This document shows positions 1 through 8,382 of a DNA stretch of 64,000 bases, one piece after another. Below the pieces are notes generated by a model. It worked only from the letters and a program-made list of their open reading frames with translations, was not told where the DNA came from and did no database searches. The DNA comes from Acidisoma sp965199065 (GTDB lineage Bacteria; Pseudomonadota; Alphaproteobacteria; Acetobacterales; Acetobacteraceae): the NCBI RefSeq assembly GCF_965199065.1, contig NZ_CBDAQN010000001.1:930001-994000 (forward strand), read 5' to 3'. The translations under genes were made by a program, and so were the position numbers. Position 1 is the stretch's first letter. Each line of letters begins with the position of its first letter.

Positions 1-176
1 TCATATGGGTTGCGTGGGGCACTTATGACACGCCGCCCGAATCCCGCGAGGGAAGTCGCCGATCCAGGCACAGTTTCGTGCGCCGCGCGGTGCGGGATCT
101 GGTAGCTCAGCCGAAGCCGCCTCATTTCTCGTCCATCGTCATCCGAACCGTCACGATAGGTTCCAAGGAGAAAAGC

Positions 177-1247
177 GTGGAATATAGGCTCCTCGGCCGC
201 TCCGGCCTCAAGATTTCCGTCCTGACCTTTGGCACCATGACCTTCGGCGGCGAGACCGTGTTCGCCAAGACCGGCTCCACCGATGTCGCCGGGGCGAAGC
301 GTCAGCTCGACATGTGTCTCGATGCCGGGGTCAACATCGTCGATACCGCGAACGTCTATTCCAACGGGCGCTCCGAGGAAATTCTCGGAGAGGCTCTCGA
401 AGGCCGGCGGAGCCGGCTTCTCGTCGCCACCAAGGCGCGGTTCCCGATGGGCGACAGTCCGAACGACGAAGGATTGTCCCGCCATCACCTCATCGCCGAG
501 TGCGAAGCGAGCCTCCGCCGCCTGCGGATCGATCACATCGACCTCTACCAGCTGCACGAATGGGACGGTCAGACGCCGCTCGAGGAAACCATGGAGGCGC
601 TGGACACGCTCGTGCGCTCCGGCAAGGTGCGTTACGTCGGAGCATCGAACTTCTCCGGCTGGCACCTCATGAAGGCGATGGAGACGGCTCGCGCGCATGG
701 CTTCGTGCCGCTGGTCAGCCAGCAGATCTACTACTCCCTCCAGGCGCGGGACGCGGAATACGAGTTGCTGCCGATCACGTTGGACCAAGGTCTCGGCGTC
801 CTCGTCTGGAGCCCGCTCGCCGGCGGCCTGCTCTCCGGCAAGTATCGTCGCGGGCAGGCGACCCCTGAAGGAACGCGCCACTTCGACAACTGGGGTGAGC
901 CGCCGGTCCATGACGAGGACAAGCTCTATGACACGATCGAGGTGCTGGTGGAGATCGCGGAGGCGCGGAAGGTTTCCGCCGCCGAGGTGGCGCTCGCCTG
1001 GCTCCTCGGCCGGCCGGGCATCACCTCGCTCGTCATCGGCGCGCGGACCGAGGCGCAGTTGACCACCAACTTAAAGGCTGCGGACCTGAGCCTCACCGCC
1101 GAGGAGCGGGGGCGGCTCGACGAGGTGAGCCTGCAGCCGCTGCTCTACCCCTATTGGCATCAGGCGAACACCGCCGCGGAACGGCTCGGAGCCGCCGATC
1201 TCAGCCTGATCGCATCACATCTCAAGGCCCAGCGGTCTCGCATGTAA
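177..1247 (+). CDS. aldo/keto reductase
   Basis: NAD(P)H-dependent aldo/keto reductase of 356 residues, presumably cytosolic, reducing or oxidising a sugar-type carbonyl. The family tetrad is visible: D56 and Y61 in the DTANVY segment, K86 in VATKA and H127 in LYQLHEWD. The C-terminal GARTEAQL segment fits the cofactor 2'-phosphate/adenine loop of the family. The reading frame is open further upstream, but GTG at 177 is chosen because AAGGAG (165-170) sits 6 bases before it and the family pattern (EYRLLGRSGLKIS) starts here. It lies upstream of a sugar ABC importer, so a role in the same sugar pathway is inferred. The substrate is unknown. Confidence 0.9.
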   Translation: MEYRLLGRSGLKISVLTFGTMTFGGETVFAKTGSTDVAGAKRQLDMCLDAGVNIVDTANVYSNGRSEEILGEALEGRRSRLLVATKARFPMGDSPNDEGLSRHHLIAECEASLRRLRIDHIDLYQLHEWDGQTPLEETMEALDTLVRSGKVRYVGASNFSGWHLMKAMETARAHGFVPLVSQQIYYSLQARDAEYELLPITLDQGLGVLVWSPLAGGLLSGKYRRGQATPEGTRHFDNWGEPPVHDEDKLYDTIEVLVEIAEARKVSAAEVALAWLLGRPGITSLVIGARTEAQLTTNLKAADLSLTAEERGRLDEVSLQPLLYPYWHQANTAAERLGAADLSLIASHLKAQRSRM

Positions 1248-1360
1248 CGGCTCCGGGACATTGCGAATAATCAACTAGTTACTGCCCATCGTTGCCGAAA
1301 GGCTGTTGCTGGAGTCGTGCCGGACCATTCGTCCGGCACAGCAACAGTCAGTCCCCCTCG

Positions 1361-1389
1361 TTGACAAGCGCCCGGTTATCGCTAACAAT
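1361..1389 (+). promoter_or_regulatory. sigma70-type promoter of the SDR/ABC operon
   Basis: A perfect -35 box TTGACA (1361-1366) is followed after 17 bases by AACAAT (1384-1389), which matches four of six -10 positions. The ATG of the SDR gene lies 38 bases downstream of the -10 box. The spacer contains a LacI/GntR-type operator half-site pair, listed separately. This is read by eye; no transcript data are available. Confidence 0.6.
1375..1386. promoter_or_regulatory. LacI/GntR-type operator
   Basis: GTTATCGCTAAC is a GTTA/TAAC inverted repeat around a central CG. It fits the known pattern GTTAnCGnTAAC of GntR-like LacI-family operators. It sits in the spacer of the promoter at 1361-1389, where a bound repressor would block RNA polymerase. 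The likely ligand protein is the LacI-family regulator encoded at 6928-8013; that link is inference. Confidence 0.6.
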
Positions 1390-1426
1390 TCGTAACGCCC
1401 GCGTAGACGGGTCAAGCCACGAGGCA

Positions 1427-2203
1427 ATGGGGAAACGCTTGAAGCTGTTCGATCTGACGGATCGTATTGCGCTCGTTACCGGCTCCAGCAAAGGCATCGG
1501 CTTTGCCATCGCCCTGGCGCTCGCTGAGGCGGGTGCCACCATCGTCCTGAATGGCCGCGACCAGACAAGCCTGGAACGCGCTCGACAAGTTCTCGCCGAC
1601 GAACACACCGTCACCGCCCATGTCGCCCCTTTCGACGTGACCGACCCTGCAGCCGTCACCGCGGGAATCGCTGCCATCGAGCGCGACATCGGCCCCATCG
1701 AGATCCTGTTCAACAACGCCGGGATGCAGCATCGCACGCCGCTCGAGGATTTCCCGCTCGACGCCTGGCACCGCATTACCGCCGTGAACATGGACAGCGT
1801 CTTCTTCGTGGGGCAGGCGGTGGCTCGGCACATGATCCCGCGCGGACACGGCAAGATCATCAACATCTGCTCTGTCCAGAGCGAACTCGGTCGCCCGGGA
1901 ATCGCGCCCTACAGCGCGACCAAGGGCGCCGTAAAGATGCTCACCAAGGGCATGGCGATCGACTGGGGGCGGCACGGGCTGCAGGTCAACGGCCTCGGCC
2001 CAGGCTATTTCCGCACTGAACTCAATCAGGCTCTGGTCGACGATGCAACCTTCTCCGGCTGGCTTGCTACCCGCACGCCGACCGGCCGTTGGGGCGAAGT
2101 CGAGGAGCTGGCCGGTGCGGCGATCTTCCTTGCCTCCGACGCGTCGAGCTTCATCAACGGTCACATTCTCTACGTCGACGGAGGCATTACCTCCAGCCTC
2201 TGA
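1427..2203 (+). CDS. SDR oxidoreductase, gluconate 5-dehydrogenase-like
   Basis: Classical short-chain dehydrogenase of 258 residues. The cofactor loop GSSKGIG is at 19-25, NNAG at 96-99, the active-site serine region at about 149-152, and Y162/K166 form the YxxxK pair. The stretch KIINICSVQSELGRPGIAPY and the later QVNGLGPGYFRTEL are typical of gluconate 5-dehydrogenases (Gno/IdnO), which interconvert gluconate and 5-ketogluconate. ATG 1427 is chosen over the longer open frame because the SDR fold begins here. A promoter with a LacI-type operator lies just upstream, and the sugar importer follows. Exact substrate uncertain; another aldonate is possible. Confidence 0.85.
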   Translation: MGKRLKLFDLTDRIALVTGSSKGIGFAIALALAEAGATIVLNGRDQTSLERARQVLADEHTVTAHVAPFDVTDPAAVTAGIAAIERDIGPIEILFNNAGMQHRTPLEDFPLDAWHRITAVNMDSVFFVGQAVARHMIPRGHGKIINICSVQSELGRPGIAPYSATKGAVKMLTKGMAIDWGRHGLQVNGLGPGYFRTELNQALVDDATFSGWLATRTPTGRWGEVEELAGAAIFLASDASSFINGHILYVDGGITSSL

Positions 2204-2296
2204 GAAGTCTCCGTAGCGACAACCGACTAGTCGTTGCTGGTTCAAATAAACTGCGTCTGACTAGGAAACTTCCGGCTGAAACAACGGGAGACGACG

Positions 2297-3802
2297 ATGG
2301 CCGGGGAGGGCAATCTGCGATTTGACAACGTCGTCAAATCATTCGGCGGCACGCATGCGCTCCGGGGCGTGAGTTTTGAGGTCGCACGGGGCGACGTTGT
2401 TGCACTCCTGGGCGAGAATGGCGCCGGGAAGTCGACCCTCATCAAGGTGCTCGGCGGCATCGTGCGCGCCGATGAGGGGACGGTGTCGATCGGCGGCACC
2501 ATCTATCGTCATCGCGTGCAGACGATGGGAGCATCGCACCGCATCGCCTTCATCCACCAGGACCTCGGCCTCATCGAATGGATGACGGTCGCCGAGAATA
2601 TGAGCCTCGCCGAGGGCTTTGCGGCCCGGCCCCGGCTCCTCGGCGCCATTGACTGGCGGCGCACCGAGAAGCGTGCTGCCGACGCCCTCGCGCTGATCGG
2701 CGGCGATATCGACCCGAGTGCCCGGGTGCAGAGCCTCAGCCGCACGGAGAAGTCGCTCGTCGCCATCGCCCGCGCGCTGGTGGTGGAGTGCGACTTCCTG
2801 GTGCTCGACGAGCCGACGGCAAGCCTGCCCGCGAACGAGGTCGAGCGCCTTTTTGCCGCCATCCGTCACCTGAAGGCCCGCGGTGTCGGCATGATCTACG
2901 TCTCGCACCGCCTCGACGAGATCTTCCGCATCGCGGACCGTGTGGTGGTGATGCGGGACGGCGCGAAGGTCGGCGAGAAGCCGGTGGCCGAGACGACGCC
3001 CGAGGAACTGGTCGCGCTGATCGTCGGCCGTTCCAATCTCGACATGTTCCAGAAGGCGCCGTTGCGCCCAGGCCCGGTTCGCCTGACCGTGGAGGGGCTG
3101 ACCACGCCCAACGCCGGCCCGGTCGACTTTGAACTGCGCCAGGGCGAGTTGCTCGGTCTCATCGGCCTTCGCGGGGCGGGGCAGGAGGAGGTCGGGCGCG
3201 CGCTCTTCGGCACCCTGCCGCACAAGGGCCGCGTGACGCTCGACGGCCTCGCCCCGAACCTCGCCTCCGAGCGGACGGCGCTCGCCGCCGGCATCGGCTT
3301 GATGGCGCGCGACCGGGCCGAAGAGTCTATCGCGCCCAGCCTCAGCATTCGCGAGAACGCCTTCCTCAATCCGGGCGCCTGCGGGCGCGGGCTGTTCCAG
3401 CCGATGTCGCCGCGCACAGAGGCCGCGCGGGCGAGGGCACTTGGCGCCTCCGTCGGTTTGCAGCCCAACGACCCCGACCTCGCCATCGAGGGTCTTTCCG
3501 GTGGCAACCAGCAGAAGGTGGTCGTCGGCCGCTGGCTCGCGACCGGACGGCGGCTGCTCATCGCCGAGGACCCGACGGCGGGCGTCGATGTCGGCGCCAA
3601 AGCAGAAATTTACCGGCTCATCGGGCGGGCGCTCGATGCCGGGCTCGCGGTGGTTGTCGTCTCAACCGACTTCGAGGAGATCGCGCACATCTGCCATCGG
3701 GCGCTGGTCTTCAACCGCGGGCGCATCATCGCGGAACTTACGGGCGACGCCTTGACGACGGAGGCGGTCATCACCGCGGCCTCCGCCTCCGAAGCGGCAT
3801 AG
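2297..3802 (+). CDS. sugar ABC transporter ATP-binding protein (RbsA/XylG type)
   Basis: Double-nucleotide-binding-domain ATPase of 501 residues, the size usual for ribose/xylose-type importers. The first domain has Walker A GENGAGKST at 39-47 and Walker B VLDEPTA. The second domain has a degenerate P-loop (GLRGAGQEEVG) and a clear LSGGNQQK signature, which is the normal asymmetry in this family. The first-domain signature is degenerate (LSRTEKS). A strong ribosome site (GGGAGACG) precedes ATG 2297. Permease and binding-protein genes follow, 12 and 28 bases apart. It would energise import of a monosaccharide or sugar acid across the inner membrane. Confidence 0.92.
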   Translation: MAGEGNLRFDNVVKSFGGTHALRGVSFEVARGDVVALLGENGAGKSTLIKVLGGIVRADEGTVSIGGTIYRHRVQTMGASHRIAFIHQDLGLIEWMTVAENMSLAEGFAARPRLLGAIDWRRTEKRAADALALIGGDIDPSARVQSLSRTEKSLVAIARALVVECDFLVLDEPTASLPANEVERLFAAIRHLKARGVGMIYVSHRLDEIFRIADRVVVMRDGAKVGEKPVAETTPEELVALIVGRSNLDMFQKAPLRPGPVRLTVEGLTTPNAGPVDFELRQGELLGLIGLRGAGQEEVGRALFGTLPHKGRVTLDGLAPNLASERTALAAGIGLMARDRAEESIAPSLSIRENAFLNPGACGRGLFQPMSPRTEAARARALGASVGLQPNDPDLAIEGLSGGNQQKVVVGRWLATGRRLLIAEDPTAGVDVGAKAEIYRLIGRALDAGLAVVVVSTDFEEIAHICHRALVFNRGRIIAELTGDALTTEAVITAASASEAA

Positions 3803-3814
3803 GGGCCACAAACT

Positions 3815-4861
3815 ATGGCGATCAACTCAGTCCGTTCGGACGCGCTGGAGCCGACCCGCAACGAACTCGCCCGCGCCACGCCGCGCGAGCGCGTCGTGCG
3901 GCTGCTGCCGGTCTACGGCCTGCCGATCCTGATGGTGCTGCTCATCATCCTGTTCTCGGTGCTGCTGCCCGACACGTTTCCGACCTTGCTCGATCTGCGC
4001 TCGATCATTGCCGACAAGGCGATCATCGCCATGCTCTCGCTCGCGGCGATGATCCCGATGGTGTCGGGCAAGATCGACCTCACCGTCGGCTACGGCATCG
4101 TGCTGTGGCACATCCTCGCCATCAGCCTGCAGGTGAATTACGGCGTGCCCTGGCCGGTCGCGGTGCTCGTCGTCATCGCGCTCTCCGCCGTCGTGGGACT
4201 GCTCAACGGCATCCTCGTCGAAGTCGCGCGCATCGACAGCTTCATCGCGACTCTCGGCACTGGCACTGTGCTTTACGCGATCGCGCTGTGGCACACGGGC
4301 GGCCAGCAGGTGGTGGGGATGCTGCCGAACGGCTTCCTCCATCTCAACGCGACGCGCATCATCGGCCTGCCGATCACCGGCTTCTATGTCCTCGGCCTCG
4401 CCTTCGTCATGTGGTTCGTGCTCGAGCATCTGCCTATCGGCCGTTACCTCTATGCGATCGGCGCCAACCCGAAGGCGGCGGCGCTCAACGGCATCCCGGT
4501 GCAGCGCTACACGATCGCGGCCTTCGTGGCCTCGGGCGTGCTGACAGGCGTCGCGGGCGTGCTGCTCGCGTCGAAACTCCGCATCGGGCAGGCGAGTGTC
4601 GGGCTCGAATACCTGTTGCCGGCGCTGGTGGGCGCGTTTCTGGGTTCCACCACCATCAAGCCTGGACGCGTCAACGTCTGGGGCACGATGGTGGGGATCG
4701 CGATCCTCGCCATCGGCATCGCCGGCATTCAGCAGTTCGGCGGGTCCTTCTGGGTGGAGCCGATGTTCAACGGCGTCACCCTGCTGATTGCCATCGGCAT
4801 AGCGGGATACGCCCAGCGACGGCGGGGGGCGGCGGCCCTGAAGCCTAAAGCAACCAACTAA
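3815..4861 (+). CDS. sugar ABC transporter permease (RbsC type)
   Basis: Integral membrane permease of 348 residues with about eight to ten hydrophobic segments. The segment LPIGRYLYAIGANPKAAALNGIP is the cytoplasmic coupling region typical of the RbsC/BPD_transp_2 family. The N-terminus carries a charged stretch of about 30 residues before the first membrane segment. The gene starts 12 bases after the ATPase gene and is followed by the substrate-binding gene, so all three form one importer operon. The transported sugar cannot be read from the sequence. Confidence 0.92.
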   Translation: MAINSVRSDALEPTRNELARATPRERVVRLLPVYGLPILMVLLIILFSVLLPDTFPTLLDLRSIIADKAIIAMLSLAAMIPMVSGKIDLTVGYGIVLWHILAISLQVNYGVPWPVAVLVVIALSAVVGLLNGILVEVARIDSFIATLGTGTVLYAIALWHTGGQQVVGMLPNGFLHLNATRIIGLPITGFYVLGLAFVMWFVLEHLPIGRYLYAIGANPKAAALNGIPVQRYTIAAFVASGVLTGVAGVLLASKLRIGQASVGLEYLLPALVGAFLGSTTIKPGRVNVWGTMVGIAILAIGIAGIQQFGGSFWVEPMFNGVTLLIAIGIAGYAQRRRGAAALKPKATN

Positions 4862-4889
4862 CAACAACCCAAAAAGGGAGTTTACGTCG

Positions 4890-5990
4890 ATGACAATGAG
4901 AATGAAGCTGCTTGCGGGCGCCGCGGTCGCCATGGCGTTCGTCGGCGCCCAGGCGCGCGCCGACACGCTCTCCGACGCGCGCGCCTTCGTCGCGAAATAC
5001 GCGCAACATGTGACGACGTGGGACGGTCCGACGACCGGCCCCAAGGCCTCGCCCGGCAAGAACATCATCGTGCTGGCGGGCGACATGAAGAATGGCGGCA
5101 TCCTCGGTGTCACCGAAGGATTTCAGGAAGCCGGCAAGGTGGTCGGCTGGCGGGTGCGGGTGATCGACGGCGCCGGCACGGTCTCCGGCCGCACCTCGGC
5201 GTTCAGCCAGGCGCTCGCCCTGAAGCCGGACGGCATCGTCATCGAGGGCTTCGACCCAATCGAGCAGCGACCCGGCTTGCAGGCGGCGCAGGCGGCCGGC
5301 ATCCCGATCGTCGGCTGGCATGCCGGCGCGGGCCTCGGCCCCATCCCCGGCACCGCCGTGCACGTCAACGTCTCGACCGACCCGATGCTGGTCTCCAAGG
5401 CCGCGGCCTACTGGGCGTATATCGACGCCGGCGGCAAGCCGGGCGTCATCATCTTCACCGACGGCCAGTACACGATTGCAGTCGCAAAGGCGCAGGCGAT
5501 GAAGAAGGCGATCCTGCAACTCGGCGGGACGGTGCTCGCTTACGAGGACACGCCGATTGCCGACACATCCCAGCGGATGCCGCAGCTCACCACCTCGCTG
5601 TTGCAGAAGTTCGGGGCGAAGTGGACAGACTCGCTGGCGATCAACGACATCTACTACGACTTCATGGGTCCATCCCTGGAAGACGCCGGCATCGACGGCA
5701 ACGGCAATCCCAAGGCGGTGGCGGCGGGCGATGGCTCCAAATCGGCCTACGAGCGGATCCGGTCGGGACAGTATCAGTCGGTGACGGTGGCCGAGCCGCT
5801 CAACCTCCAGGGCTGGCAGCTCGTCGACGAGATGAACCGGGCTTTCGCGAACCTCCCCTGGTCGGGCTATGTCTCGCCTTTCCATGTCGTGACCCAGGCC
5901 AATATTGCCTTCGACGGCGGCCCGAAGGATGCCTTCGATCCCGACAACGGCTACCGCGACCACTACAAGGCGATCTGGGGCGTGCACTAG
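4890..5990 (+). CDS. periplasmic sugar-binding protein of the ABC importer
   Basis: Type I periplasmic binding protein of 366 residues. A Sec signal peptide is visible: MRMK, a hydrophobic core of about 15 residues, then cleavage after ARA at about residue 24. The body has the alternating pattern of the ribose-binding-like fold (GFQEAGKVVGW, LALKPDGIVIEGFDP, AAGIPIVGWHA). AAAAAGGGAG precedes ATG 4890. It would deliver the substrate to the permease at 3815-4861. A strong hairpin follows the stop codon, which in this kind of operon often stabilises the abundant binding-protein message (inference). Confidence 0.9.
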   Translation: MTMRMKLLAGAAVAMAFVGAQARADTLSDARAFVAKYAQHVTTWDGPTTGPKASPGKNIIVLAGDMKNGGILGVTEGFQEAGKVVGWRVRVIDGAGTVSGRTSAFSQALALKPDGIVIEGFDPIEQRPGLQAAQAAGIPIVGWHAGAGLGPIPGTAVHVNVSTDPMLVSKAAAYWAYIDAGGKPGVIIFTDGQYTIAVAKAQAMKKAILQLGGTVLAYEDTPIADTSQRMPQLTTSLLQKFGAKWTDSLAINDIYYDFMGPSLEDAGIDGNGNPKAVAAGDGSKSAYERIRSGQYQSVTVAEPLNLQGWQLVDEMNRAFANLPWSGYVSPFHVVTQANIAFDGGPKDAFDPDNGYRDHYKAIWGVH

Positions 5991-5997
5991 TAAGTTT

Positions 5998-6028
5998 CGT
6001 CGCCCGCGGAACCCCTCCGCGGGCGACG
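5998..6028 (+). terminator. intercistronic hairpin after the binding-protein gene
   Basis: Perfect 12-base inverted repeat: CGTCGCCCGCGG (5998-6009), a 7-base loop, then CCGCGGGCGACG (6017-6028). No T-run follows and the next gene starts 22 bases later. It is therefore more likely a partial terminator or message-stabilising stem than a full Rho-independent terminator. Confidence 0.55.
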
Positions 6029-6050
6029 GCTATGACGAGAGGATGTCGAC

Positions 6051-6956
6051 TTGACCTACGAAATTCTTGATCCGCGCTTCAACCGCCTGATCATCGGCCA
6101 TGTGAAGCTGGAGAAGCTCTACACCGGCTCGCGCTGGGCCGAGGGGCCCGTCTATGTGCCCTCCGCGAAAAGCCTGCTGTGGTCCGACATTCCCCGCGAC
6201 AGCGTCATGCGTTACGACGAGACGGACGGCTCCGTCAGTGTCTTCGAGCATCCCTGCGGCCACCACAACGGCCACACGTTGGACGACTTCGGACGTGTCA
6301 TCGCCTGCGAACATAGCGGGCGGCGTGTTTCCCGGCTCGAGTATGACGGCACCTGGACCACGCTCGCCGACCGCTTCGAGGGCCGGCGGCTCAACTCGCC
6401 CAACGATGTCGTGCAGAGGCGGGACGGCAGCATCTGGTTCACCGATCCCACCTACGGCATCGACAGCCACTACGAAGGTCATGCGGCGCAGTCGGAGATC
6501 GGCGCCTCGAACGTCTATCGCATCGAGCCGGTGACGCGGGAGGTGACGGCGGTCATCACGGACATGGTGCGGCCGAACGGCCTCGCCTTCTCGCCGGACG
6601 AGACCCTGCTTTACGTCGCCGATACCGGCGTCAGCCATGTGCCGACGCATCCGCGCCAGATCGTGACCTACTCCGTGGAGCCGGATCAGCGTTCGGTGAA
6701 GCCCCTCGGCGTCTTCGCGACCCTCGAGTCCGGGGTCTATGACGGGTTTCGCGTCGACCGGGAGGGCAACGTGTGGACTTCGGCCGGGGAGGGCGTGTCG
6801 GTCTACGCGCCGGACGGCACGCTGATCGGGCGCATCCCGGTAGGCGAGCTTGTCTCGAACGTCGCCTTTGGCGGCCCGAAGCGGAACCGGCTCTACATCA
6901 CCGCGCAGACCTCGCTCTATTCCATCTATGTCAACGCCCACCCCTACGGTTGGTGA
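6051..6956 (+). CDS. SMP-30/gluconolactonase-like lactonase
   Basis: Six-bladed propeller lactonase of 301 residues (SMP-30/gluconolactonase/LRE family). The family metal-site residues are visible in order: E31 in RWAEGPVY, Asn in LNSPNDVV, Asn in VRPNGLAFSPDE and Asp in VYDGFRVD. Other signatures are HHNGHTLDDFGRVIACEH and SIWFTDPTYGI. It would hydrolyse a sugar lactone to the aldonic acid, probably in the cytosol, since there is no signal peptide. TTG 6051 is chosen as start, with GAGAGGA 7 or more bases upstream. The gene sits between the sugar importer and its presumed repressor. Confidence 0.87.
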   Translation: MTYEILDPRFNRLIIGHVKLEKLYTGSRWAEGPVYVPSAKSLLWSDIPRDSVMRYDETDGSVSVFEHPCGHHNGHTLDDFGRVIACEHSGRRVSRLEYDGTWTTLADRFEGRRLNSPNDVVQRRDGSIWFTDPTYGIDSHYEGHAAQSEIGASNVYRIEPVTREVTAVITDMVRPNGLAFSPDETLLYVADTGVSHVPTHPRQIVTYSVEPDQRSVKPLGVFATLESGVYDGFRVDREGNVWTSAGEGVSVYAPDGTLIGRIPVGELVSNVAFGGPKRNRLYITAQTSLYSIYVNAHPYGW

Positions 6957-8013
6957 GGAAACTCCGCCGCGGGCCGAGGTGACGAGGGAGGCGCCCGCCC
7001 GCGCTGCCCCGAAGATGACGGATGTGGCGTTGCGGGCAGGCGTCTCCGCCATGACCGTCTCGCGCGCGCTGAAGGCGGATGGAGCGGTGTCGCCCAAAAC
7101 GCGCCAGCGCATCCTGACGGCGGTCGAGGAACTGGGCTACGTGCTCGACCAGACGGCGGGCACGCTCTCCTCCAAGCGGTCCGGGTTCGTGGTGGCCCTG
7201 ATCCCCTCGCTGCACAACTCCAACTTCTCCGACACCGCGACCGGGATCGAGCGGGCGCTGGAGCCCTCCGGCCTGCAACTCCTGCTGGGCGCCACGGATT
7301 ATGCGGTGGAGAAGGAGGAGCGCCTCATCGAGGCGATGCTGCGGCGCCGGCCGGAGGGCGTGATCGTCACGGGCGGCCAGCACACGCCGAAGGCGCGGCG
7401 TCTGTTGCAGGAGGCAGGGGTTCCGGTCATCGAGATCTGGGATTTGCCGGCAGCCCCGATCGAGCATGTCGTCGGCTTCTCGAACGCCGACACGGTTCAT
7501 GCGCTGGTGGTCAGGCTGTGGGAGCGCGGCTATCGCAGCATCGGCTTCATCGGGGGCACCAGCATGCGGGATACGCGCGGCGCCGACCGGCGCTGCGGCT
7601 ACGCTCAGGCGGTGGAGGCATTGGACCTGCCGCGCGGGCGCATCGTCTCCCACGGGCAGCCGCCGATCACCATGGAGCAGGGTGGCGAGGCCATGGCGCA
7701 GATGGTCGCCAGTTGGCCGGACGTGGATGCCGTGGTCTGCGTGTCCGACCTCTCGGCGTTCGGCGCGCTGATGGAGTGCCATCGGCGCGGATGGTCGGTG
7801 CCGGGCCGGATCGCCATCGCGGGCTTCGGAGACTTCGAGGTGGCGCGATGTTGCCACCCGCGCATGACGACGATCTCCGTCGAGCCCGTGGGCATCGGGC
7901 TGGCGGCCGGAGATTTGCTCTGGCGCTCGATCACAGCGGCGCGCGGCGGCAGTCGGTTGCCGGTGGAGACGATATCGGTTCCCTACCGGATCATGGAGCG
8001 CGAGACGACCTGA
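6928..8013 (+). CDS. LacI-family transcriptional regulator (GntR-like)
   Basis: Repressor of 361 residues. The helix-turn-helix is at about 31-50 (TDVALRAGVSAMTVSRALK) with the minor-groove hinge helix around 60-85. A type I periplasmic-binding-like sensor domain follows. The order PKMTDVALRAGVSAMTVSRALK resembles the gluconate repressor GntR. ATG 6928 overlaps the lactonase gene by 29 bases; ATG 7015, just before the HTH, is an alternative. It probably controls the upstream catabolic operon through the operator at 1375-1386, with a sugar or aldonate as effector (inference). Confidence 0.88.
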   Translation: MSTPTPTVGEETPPRAEVTREAPARAAPKMTDVALRAGVSAMTVSRALKADGAVSPKTRQRILTAVEELGYVLDQTAGTLSSKRSGFVVALIPSLHNSNFSDTATGIERALEPSGLQLLLGATDYAVEKEERLIEAMLRRRPEGVIVTGGQHTPKARRLLQEAGVPVIEIWDLPAAPIEHVVGFSNADTVHALVVRLWERGYRSIGFIGGTSMRDTRGADRRCGYAQAVEALDLPRGRIVSHGQPPITMEQGGEAMAQMVASWPDVDAVVCVSDLSAFGALMECHRRGWSVPGRIAIAGFGDFEVARCCHPRMTTISVEPVGIGLAAGDLLWRSITAARGGSRLPVETISVPYRIMERETT

Positions 8014-8382
8014 TCCGGCACTAAATCGATGACCTGGGCTAATTCGTTTCTTGCCCGGCGCGATTTCATCGGGTATCGTCGTGAGGGTCGGAAGTCCATT
8101 CCGGCAGTCGTGGCCGGTGGCGAGTTTACGCTGCGGTGACATAGTATCGTCAATCCATCGTCAGAAATGTCGCGCCACTTTCCTGTTGCTGCCAGCGGTA
8201 GAATTTTGTTTCAGAACACGGCAGATTATTGTTGCAATGCAAAATGTCATCGGTTAGCAAGGTTTCAGCAACCTAATATTCGTTTCAGCTGATCCCACGC
8301 AAACCTTTTGATAGTCTTCATCGGTCCTCCGGCACAGCGCCGCATCTGGGCCTTCCACACACCTGAATTAGAAGGTTGAGCA
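8014..8382. other. intergenic region, AT-richer than surroundings
   Basis: No convincing gene in 369 bases. The second half is visibly AT-rich, unlike the neighbouring coding DNA, and holds a short stem AGGTT/AACCT (8260-8274). It presumably carries the promoter of the RTX-like gene that starts at 8383, but no clear -35/-10 pair was found. Confidence 0.5.

Noticed and set aside
2225..2234. CGACTAGTCG palindrome between the SDR and ABC genes, and AACTAGTT at 1273-1280, as second operators
   Set aside because: They are short, differ from the GTTAnCGnTAAC pattern, and may be chance; not enough to call regulatory sites.
3827..5113. Long minus-strand open frame of 428 codons across the permease gene
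   Set aside because: Composition is Asp/His/Arg-rich antisense of a GC-rich membrane gene; no family motif, and the plus-strand permease is certain.
8260..8274. Five-base stem AGGTT/AACCT upstream of the RTX-like gene
   Set aside because: Too short to call a terminator or operator on its own.
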